Under the pieces are notes generated by a model, which had not been told where the DNA came from, did not search any database, and saw only the letters and a list, made by a program, of their open reading frames with translations. From contig JAFUWR010000069.1 in the NCBI GenBank assembly GCA_017471125.1, positions 1 through 9,553 on the forward strand: a stretch of DNA of 9,553 bases, given 5' to 3'. Positions 5,902 through 9,553 of this stretch are shown piece by piece. The position numbers and the translations under genes are program-made. The DNA is from Clostridia bacterium (lineage in GTDB: Bacteria; Bacillota; Clostridia; Christensenellales; Aristaeellaceae). Position 1 is the first letter of the stretch. Every line of letters starts with the position of its first letter.

Positions 5902-6423
5902 ATGTCCACCTCGAATGGCTTCATCGCCAACGTCAAGCGGGTGACGGAAACGCTGATCGACTGGATGTCGGTGATCCTGCTGACGGGCATCTTCATACTG
6001 GGCCTGTGCCAGGTGTTCTGGCGCTGGGTCCTGCGTGACCCGATCATCTGGTCGGAGGAGCTGATCCAGTTGACCTACGTGTGGATCTGCTACCTGGGCT
6101 GGACCATCGCGGAGCGCAAGGATTCCCACATCCGCATCACGGCGATATTGAACATGCTGCCCCAGGGGGCGCAGAAGTGGCTCCAGGCCTTCTGCCACGT
6201 GCTGTGCATCATCTTCTCGGCGCTGATGGTATATTACGGCATCAAGCTGGTGGGCGTGGGCATGAAGCGCACGGCGGTGTCCATCGCGCTGAACTACGGC
6301 CTGGTGTACGTGATGGGGCCGCTGTGCAACCTCATCATCATCTTCTACGAGATCGCGGGCCTGGTGGAGTGCCTGACCGTCGGGCCGCGGGACTATCGAG
6401 ACAAAGGGGGCGATGAACAATGA
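5902..6423 (+). CDS. TRAP transporter small permease (DctQ family)
   Basis: A 173-residue membrane protein with four predicted transmembrane helices, at about 19-44, 54-71, 92-116 and 130-157. The family motifs WSEEL (50-54) and the segment GWTIAERKDSHIRI (66-79) are clear. DctQ-type subunits pair with the large permease to stabilise a sodium-driven uptake system fed by a binding protein. The ATG at 5902 follows a perfect AAGGAGGT (5885-5892). A longer in-frame reading from a GTG at 5812 is rejected because it would be encoded by the heptamer repeat. The stop overlaps the next start as ATGA, so translation is coupled. Confidence 0.93.
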   Translation: MSTSNGFIANVKRVTETLIDWMSVILLTGIFILGLCQVFWRWVLRDPIIWSEELIQLTYVWICYLGWTIAERKDSHIRITAILNMLPQGAQKWLQAFCHVLCIIFSALMVYYGIKLVGVGMKRTAVSIALNYGLVYVMGPLCNLIIIFYEIAGLVECLTVGPRDYRDKGGDEQ

Positions 6424-7694
6424 CGATCGCGCTGATCGTGTTCCTGGTGCTGCTGTTCACGGGCCTGCCCCTGTACGTCAACCTGGGGCTGACCTCCTTC
6501 CTGTACATGTTCCTGACCGGGGCCAACCCGATGACGGTGGTGCAGCGCATCACCCAGGCGTCGAACTCGTTCGCGATGATCGCCGCGCCGTTCTTCATCC
6601 TGATGGGCAACCTGATGAACACCGGCGGCGTCACGCGCAAGATGTTCCGCTTCGCCAATGAGATCGTGGGCAACGTGCCCGGCGGCATGGGCCACGCCAA
6701 CGTGCTGTGCTCGGCGCTGTTCGCGGGCATGAGCGGCACGGCGGTGGCGGACGCCGGCGGCCTGGGCAACATCGAGATCGAGGCCATGCGCGAGATCGGC
6801 TACGACGACGACTTCTCCTGCGCCGTCACCGCCGCGTCCTCGGTCCTCGGCCCCATCATCCCGCCGTCCCTGCCGATGGTCATCATGGCGGTCACGGTGG
6901 GCGCGTCGGTGGGCCGCTGCTTCGTGGGCGGCGTCATCCCCGGCATACTGATCGCCGCGGCGCTGTGCATCCTGGTGGCCTACTACGCCAAGAAGCGCTG
7001 CTATCCCCGCAACGCCAAGCCCACCCTGCGCACGCTCTGGCTGGCCTTCAAGGACGCCTTTCTGGCGCTGCTGAGCCCCGTCATACTGTTCGCGGCCATC
7101 TACACCGGCATCGTCACCACCACCGAGGCGGCGCTGATCGCGGCGTTCTACTCGCTCATCATCGGCGTGCTGGCCTACAAGGACCTGAAGCTCAGGGACA
7201 TCCCCAAGGTCATGCTCGCCACCTGCGAGACCACCGGCGTGGTGCTGTCCATCGTCATGGCGGCCAACATCTTCGGCTACATCCTCACCATCGCCCAGAT
7301 CCCCCAGGCCATCACCGCGGTGCTGACGGGCATCCAGTCGAAGTTCGTGTTCCTGATCGTCATCAACCTCTTCCTGCTGTTCGTGGGCTGCTTCATGGAG
7401 GGCACCGCGGCCATACTGATCCTGGGCCCCATCCTCGTCCCCGCGATGATGCAGATGGGCGTCTCGGAGACCCAGGCGTGCCTCATCATGATCGTGAACC
7501 TGATGATCGGCGTCATCACGCCGCCCGTGGGCGTGGTGCTGTACGTCACCTCCAACGTGGCGAAGGTGTCCGCCAACCGGGTCATCAAGGCCACCGTGCC
7601 GTTCCTGATACCGCTGTTCATCGTGCTGCTCATCATCACCTTCGTCCCGGCAGTGACCAACTTCCTGCCGAACCTGGTGTACGGCGCGCCATAG
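6420..7694 (+). CDS. TRAP transporter large permease (DctM family)
   Basis: A 424-residue polytopic membrane protein, the normal length for the family, with about a dozen hydrophobic segments. Diagnostic blocks are PFFILMGNLMNTGG (57-70), GGMGHANVLCSALFAGMSGT (88-107) running on into AVADAGGLG, GPIIPPSLP (144-152), GCFMEGTAAILILGP (323-337) and IGVITPPVG (363-371). It forms the sodium-coupled elevator pathway for the acid delivered by the binding protein. The start overlaps the small-permease stop by four bases, with AAAGGGGG upstream. The Glu in GCFMEG stands where an Asp is common in relatives; its effect is unknown. Confidence 0.95.
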   Translation: MTIALIVFLVLLFTGLPLYVNLGLTSFLYMFLTGANPMTVVQRITQASNSFAMIAAPFFILMGNLMNTGGVTRKMFRFANEIVGNVPGGMGHANVLCSALFAGMSGTAVADAGGLGNIEIEAMREIGYDDDFSCAVTAASSVLGPIIPPSLPMVIMAVTVGASVGRCFVGGVIPGILIAAALCILVAYYAKKRCYPRNAKPTLRTLWLAFKDAFLALLSPVILFAAIYTGIVTTTEAALIAAFYSLIIGVLAYKDLKLRDIPKVMLATCETTGVVLSIVMAANIFGYILTIAQIPQAITAVLTGIQSKFVFLIVINLFLLFVGCFMEGTAAILILGPILVPAMMQMGVSETQACLIMIVNLMIGVITPPVGVVLYVTSNVAKVSANRVIKATVPFLIPLFIVLLIITFVPAVTNFLPNLVYGAP

Positions 7695-7702
7695 TGGTTG
7701 AT

Positions 7703-7719
7703 ACGGTAATTCTTACCGT
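7703..7719 (+). promoter_or_regulatory. Hairpin between large permease and binding-protein genes
   Basis: A perfect 7-bp stem ACGGTAA/TTACCGT with a TTC loop lies nine bases after the large-permease stop. It has no T-tract, so it is more likely an RNA processing or stabilising element than a full terminator. Such hairpins can raise the amount of binding protein relative to the permeases. Confidence 0.55.
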
Positions 7720-7755
7720 TCAAACGATAAACTACATTTCAAGGAGGACAACTAC

Positions 7756-8706
7756 ATGAAGAAGATCCTGGTTATGCTTCTGGCCCTGGTCATGGCGATC
7801 AGCATGCTGGCCTGCGCGAGCGCGGCGACCGAGCTCAAATGGGCTTCCGTCCATCCGCCGGAGCAGGTGGTCACCCAGATGATGATGCGCGCCATCGACG
7901 AGATCAACGAGAAGGCCGAGGGCATCCACATCACCGGCTATCCCAACGGCGTGCTCGGCGGCTCCTCCGACGTGGTCGAGGCCGTGCAGGAGGGCATGGT
8001 CGAGATCATCACCGAAGGCCCCGCCCAGTTCGGCACCTGGATCCCCAAGGCCTCCCAGGTCGAGGCGCCCTTCCTGTGGCAGTCGGTCGAGCACATGCAG
8101 AAGGCCCTGAACGGCGACTACAAGGACGTGCTGAACGAGCTGTTCGCGCAGGTCAACGTGCGCATCCTGGGCTCCTTCTACTACGGCACCCGCCAGCTCA
8201 CCACCAACAAGCCCATCCACACCCTGGACGACCTCAAGGGCATGAAGATCCGCGTGCCGCAGGCCGAGCTGTACGTGAAGATGGTCGAGTCCTGGGGCGC
8301 CGCCGCCACCCCCATGAACATCAACGAGCTGTACATGGCCCTGCAGACCGGCACCGTGGACGGCCAGGAGAACCCGCTGACCACCTTCGAGAGCTACAAG
8401 TTCTACGAGGTCGTCAAGAACGTGGTGCTGACCAACCACATCATCTGCCCGAACATGATCTTCATGAACGCCGACGTGTGGAACAGCCTGTCCGAGCATG
8501 ACCAGCAGGTCGTGCAGGAGGCCGTCGACGCCGCCGTCGCCTGGCAGGACGAGCAGATCATCGAGGCCGAAAAGACCCTGGCCGACAAGCTGGCCAGCGA
8601 GTACGGCTGCGAGATCATCACCCCCGACGACACCATCCGCGACGCCACCATCCCCTACATCCAGCCCCTCATCGAGGACTGGGACCTCATCCAGTCCATG
8701 GCCTGA
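7756..8706 (+). CDS. TRAP transporter solute-binding protein (DctP family)
   Basis: A 316-residue extracytoplasmic binding protein. The N-terminus is a Sec signal (KK then a hydrophobic core) ending SMLACASAAT. It could be cleaved after ASA (residue 23) or lipidated at C20, since MLAC is a poor but possible lipobox; tethering would be usual in a Gram-positive cell. DctP features are GTRQLTTNKPI (144-154), GMKIRVP (162-168) with R166, the Arg expected to bind the substrate carboxylate, GAAATPMNINELYMALQTG (181-199) and DGQENPL (202-208). The ATG has AAGGAGG eight bases upstream. It is the last gene of the operon, in the order Q-M-P. The ligand is probably a carboxylate linked to the aldolase; it cannot be named. 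Confidence 0.94.
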   Translation: MKKILVMLLALVMAISMLACASAATELKWASVHPPEQVVTQMMMRAIDEINEKAEGIHITGYPNGVLGGSSDVVEAVQEGMVEIITEGPAQFGTWIPKASQVEAPFLWQSVEHMQKALNGDYKDVLNELFAQVNVRILGSFYYGTRQLTTNKPIHTLDDLKGMKIRVPQAELYVKMVESWGAAATPMNINELYMALQTGTVDGQENPLTTFESYKFYEVVKNVVLTNHIICPNMIFMNADVWNSLSEHDQQVVQEAVDAAVAWQDEQIIEAEKTLADKLASEYGCEIITPDDTIRDATIPYIQPLIEDWDLIQSMA

Positions 8707-8722
8707 CACCCCGTCATGCCCC

Positions 8723-8751
8723 ACGGCGCGCGCGGCCTCCGCGCGCGCCGT
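8723..8751 (+). terminator. GC-rich hairpin ending the aldolase/TRAP operon
   Basis: A perfect 13-bp stem (8723-8735 with 8739-8751), nearly all G-C pairs, with a 3-nt CCT loop, begins 17 bases after the binding-protein stop. It is followed by a pyrimidine-rich stretch rather than a clean T-run. Its strength and location make a transcript 3' end likely, though a pure intrinsic mechanism is less certain. Confidence 0.75.
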
Positions 8752-8758
8752 CCTTCTC

Positions 8759-8786
8759 CTGTTCCCTGTTCCCTGTTCCCTGTTCC
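8759..8786 (+). repeat. Perfect tandem heptanucleotide repeat (CTGTTCC x4)
   Basis: Four exact head-to-tail copies of CTGTTCC lie between the operon's terminal hairpin and the tRNA-Leu promoter. This is intergenic and non-coding; it resembles the short tandemly repeated heptamers scattered through some bacterial genomes. Copy number is likely to vary among strains. Confidence 0.95.
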
Positions 8787-8817
8787 CTCGATTCCTTGTA
8801 AAATTGCCGCGCGGGGC

Positions 8818-8846
8818 TTGACATTTCCCCTCCCGGTATGTATAAT
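8818..8846 (+). promoter_or_regulatory. Consensus promoter of tRNA-Leu
   Basis: TTGACA (8818-8823), 17 bases, TATAAT (8841-8846): both boxes perfect. The expected start lies about 7 bases before the tRNA. Confidence 0.9.
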
Positions 8847-8859
8847 AATATCTGGTCAT

Positions 8860-8939
8860 GCGGTCGTGGCGGAATAGGCATACGCGCACGTTTGAGGGGC
8901 GTGTGGGAGACCGTACGGGTTCAAGTCCCGTCGACCGCA
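8860..8939 (+). tRNA. tRNA-Leu (anticodon GAG)
   Basis: An 80-nt class II tRNA. The acceptor stem is GCGGTCG/CGACCGC, the D-stem GCG/CGC, the anticodon stem CACGT/GCGTG with loop TTGAGGG and anticodon GAG (8894-8896), and the T-stem ACGGG/CCCGT with loop TTCAAGT. The variable arm (8904-8914, 11 nt) is short for a leucine tRNA. The discriminator is A, the leucine identity base, and CCA is not encoded. It reads CUC and CUU codons. Confidence 0.95.
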
Positions 8940-8947
8940 CTTGATAA

Positions 8948-8983
8948 GCACGCAAGCTTGTAACAGGGCTTGCGTGCGTTTTT
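8948..8983 (+). terminator. Intrinsic terminator of tRNA-Leu
   Basis: A 10-bp stem GCACGCAAGC/GCTTGCGTGC (8948-8957 with 8968-8977) with a 10-nt loop is followed by G and five T residues. Confidence 0.9.
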
Positions 8984-9009
8984 ATGTTTTGGGGATGGAA
9001 GGGGCGCGG

Positions 9010-9375
9010 TCACACCGCGTCCCTTTGTTCCGCTTCGGGCATCGGGTCGCGATGCGCCTCGCCCCAATCACACATGGCGTCGAGGATGGGCATCAAGGAC
9101 CTGCCCTTCTCGGACAGGAAGTATTCCACCTTCGGCGGCACCTGGGGATATTCCTTCCGCACGATCAGGTCGTCCGCCTCCAGCTCCTTCAAGGTGTCGC
9201 TCAGCATCTTGTGGGTGATGTTGCCCAGCGTGCGCTTGATCTCGCTGTAACGCATGACCTCGTACTCCTCCAGCCAGTAGAGGATGATGAGTTTATACTT
9301 GCCCGACAGCACCCTCATGGTGTAGCCGAAGCCCCGGCCCGCGATCAGCGTGCCCTCCAGATTGCAGCCTCGCAT
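9010..9375 (-). CDS. HxlR-family winged-helix transcriptional regulator
   Basis: A 121-residue DNA-binding regulator of normal family length. The pattern is typical: LSGKYKLIILYWL (helix 1), MRYSEIKRTLGNITHKMLSD (43-62; helix-turn-helix), the recognition and wing segment LKELEADDLIVRKEYPQVPP, then VEYFLSEKGRSLMPIL. It should act as a dimer. C4 in MRGCN is close to the N-terminal cysteine that senses quinones or hypochlorite in YodB- and HypR-type relatives, so a redox role is possible. The ATG at 9375 is chosen because GGGAGGGAG (9388-9380) sits just upstream; an ATG at 9390 and a GTG at 9396 lie before or within that site and have no ribosome binding site of their own. It is divergent from the next gene, with a palindrome between. 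Confidence 0.92.
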   Translation of the reverse strand: MRGCNLEGTLIAGRGFGYTMRVLSGKYKLIILYWLEEYEVMRYSEIKRTLGNITHKMLSDTLKELEADDLIVRKEYPQVPPKVEYFLSEKGRSLMPILDAMCDWGEAHRDPMPEAEQRDAV

Positions 9376-9393
9376 GACTCTCCCTCCCATGCT

Positions 9394-9424
9394 CACTTTT
9401 TTGATAGTATCTATTAAAAAAGTG
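9394..9424. promoter_or_regulatory. 31-bp palindrome, probable HxlR-type operator
   Basis: The half-sites 9394-9407 and 9411-9424 are complementary at 13 of 14 positions around a TAT centre at 9408-9410; each outer arm is CACTTTTTT or its complement. The dyad lies 18 bases before the regulator's ATG and just upstream of the divergent gene's promoter. Its size and symmetry fit a dimeric winged-helix repressor. A weak minus-strand promoter, TTGGTC (9437-9432) and TAGATA (9413-9408) with an 18-base spacer, would place its -10 in the palindrome. Confidence 0.7.
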
Positions 9425-9429
9425 CGTTC

Positions 9430-9457
9430 TTGACCAATCCAAAGTTTATGCTACAAT
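9430..9457 (+). promoter_or_regulatory. Promoter of the divergent right-edge gene
   Basis: TTGACC (9430-9435), a 16-base spacer and TACAAT (9452-9457), with TG at 9449-9450 making an extended -10. The palindrome ends 5 bases upstream of the -35, so a bound regulator could block or contact polymerase. The remainder, 9458-9504, holds the 5' leader with no other signal seen. Confidence 0.65.
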
Positions 9458-9516
9458 GATAGCGAAAGGCGCGGCAAATGTCAAGTCCGCCCGAAAAAAA
9501 TTGCGGAGGGATCGCC

Positions 9517-9553
9517 ATGAACAGGACCAGCATCAAGGATTACAGTGAGATCA
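9517..9553 (+). CDS. Start of an unidentified gene divergent from the HxlR regulator
   Basis: An ATG with GGAGGG six bases upstream opens 12 complete codons (MNRTSIKDYSEI) before the window ends. The promoter, ribosome binding site and open frame make it a real gene start. Too little is visible to assign a function. The opening is vaguely like NTF2/SnoaL-fold small proteins, and neighbours of HxlR regulators are often oxidoreductases; neither is evidence enough to name it. Confidence 0.7.
   Translation, partial: MNRTSIKDYSEI

Noticed and set aside
7698..7726. Separate promoter for the binding-protein gene
   Set aside because: TTGATA at 7698 has no acceptable -10 at 16-18 bases, and the region is better explained by the hairpin.
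661..8939. The stretch between tRNA-Ala and tRNA-Leu considered as an integrated island
   Set aside because: No integrase, no direct repeat of a tRNA 3' end was found at the other boundary, and the content is ordinary metabolism.
7732..8955. Minus-strand open frame of 407 codons across the binding-protein gene and tRNA-Leu
   Set aside because: It is a shadow of the binding-protein gene and would also run antisense through a tRNA and a terminator.

Overview
The window reads as GC-rich chromosomal DNA of an anaerobic, Bacillota/Clostridia-like bacterium. The reasons are strong AGGAGG-type ribosome binding sites on most genes, compact intrinsic terminators, sigma-A promoters close to consensus with 17-bp spacers, a pyrophosphate-type phosphofructokinase, an HxlR-family regulator and a YprB-like nuclease. 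Third codon positions are mostly G or C. The species cannot be named from the sequence.

Layout, left to right. (1) 1-554, minus strand: the 5' part of a TctC-type solute-binding protein gene with its promoter; the gene runs off the left edge. (2) 626-783, minus strand: tRNA-Ala(GGC) with its own promoter and terminator. (3) 834-1553, minus strand: a PIN-domain ribonuclease gene translationally coupled to a small helical-protein gene, a candidate toxin-antitoxin-like pair. (4) 1547-3522, plus strand: a YprB-like RNase H-fold exonuclease gene overlapping a TPR-protein gene. Its promoter is divergent from the PIN promoter and uses the same -35 bases. (5) 3541-4928: a monocistronic PPi-dependent phosphofructokinase gene with promoter and terminator. 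(6) 4950-8751: a probable operon of an HpcH/HpaI aldolase and a complete TRAP transporter in the order small permease, large permease, binding protein, closed by a 13-bp GC-rich hairpin. (7) 8818-8983: tRNA-Leu(GAG) with a consensus promoter and a terminator. (8) 9010-9553: an HxlR-family regulator on the minus strand, a 31-bp near-perfect palindrome, and the first 12 codons of a divergent gene that leaves the right edge.

How it fits together. The aldolase/TRAP operon is best read as uptake of an organic or sugar acid followed by retro-aldol cleavage to pyruvate or a related oxoacid plus an aldehyde. The phosphofructokinase next door belongs to central glycolysis but has its own transcription unit. 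The TctC protein at the left edge is a second, unrelated organic-acid capture system. The HxlR protein probably controls itself and its divergent neighbour through the palindrome.

The least-described parts are the PIN/small-protein pair with its shared -35 promoter, and the heptanucleotide repeats inside the aldolase/TRAP operon and just behind it. The aldolase gene also ends in 18 codons of clearly different codon usage right beside one repeat. No CRISPR array, transposase, integrase, rRNA or replication origin was seen.
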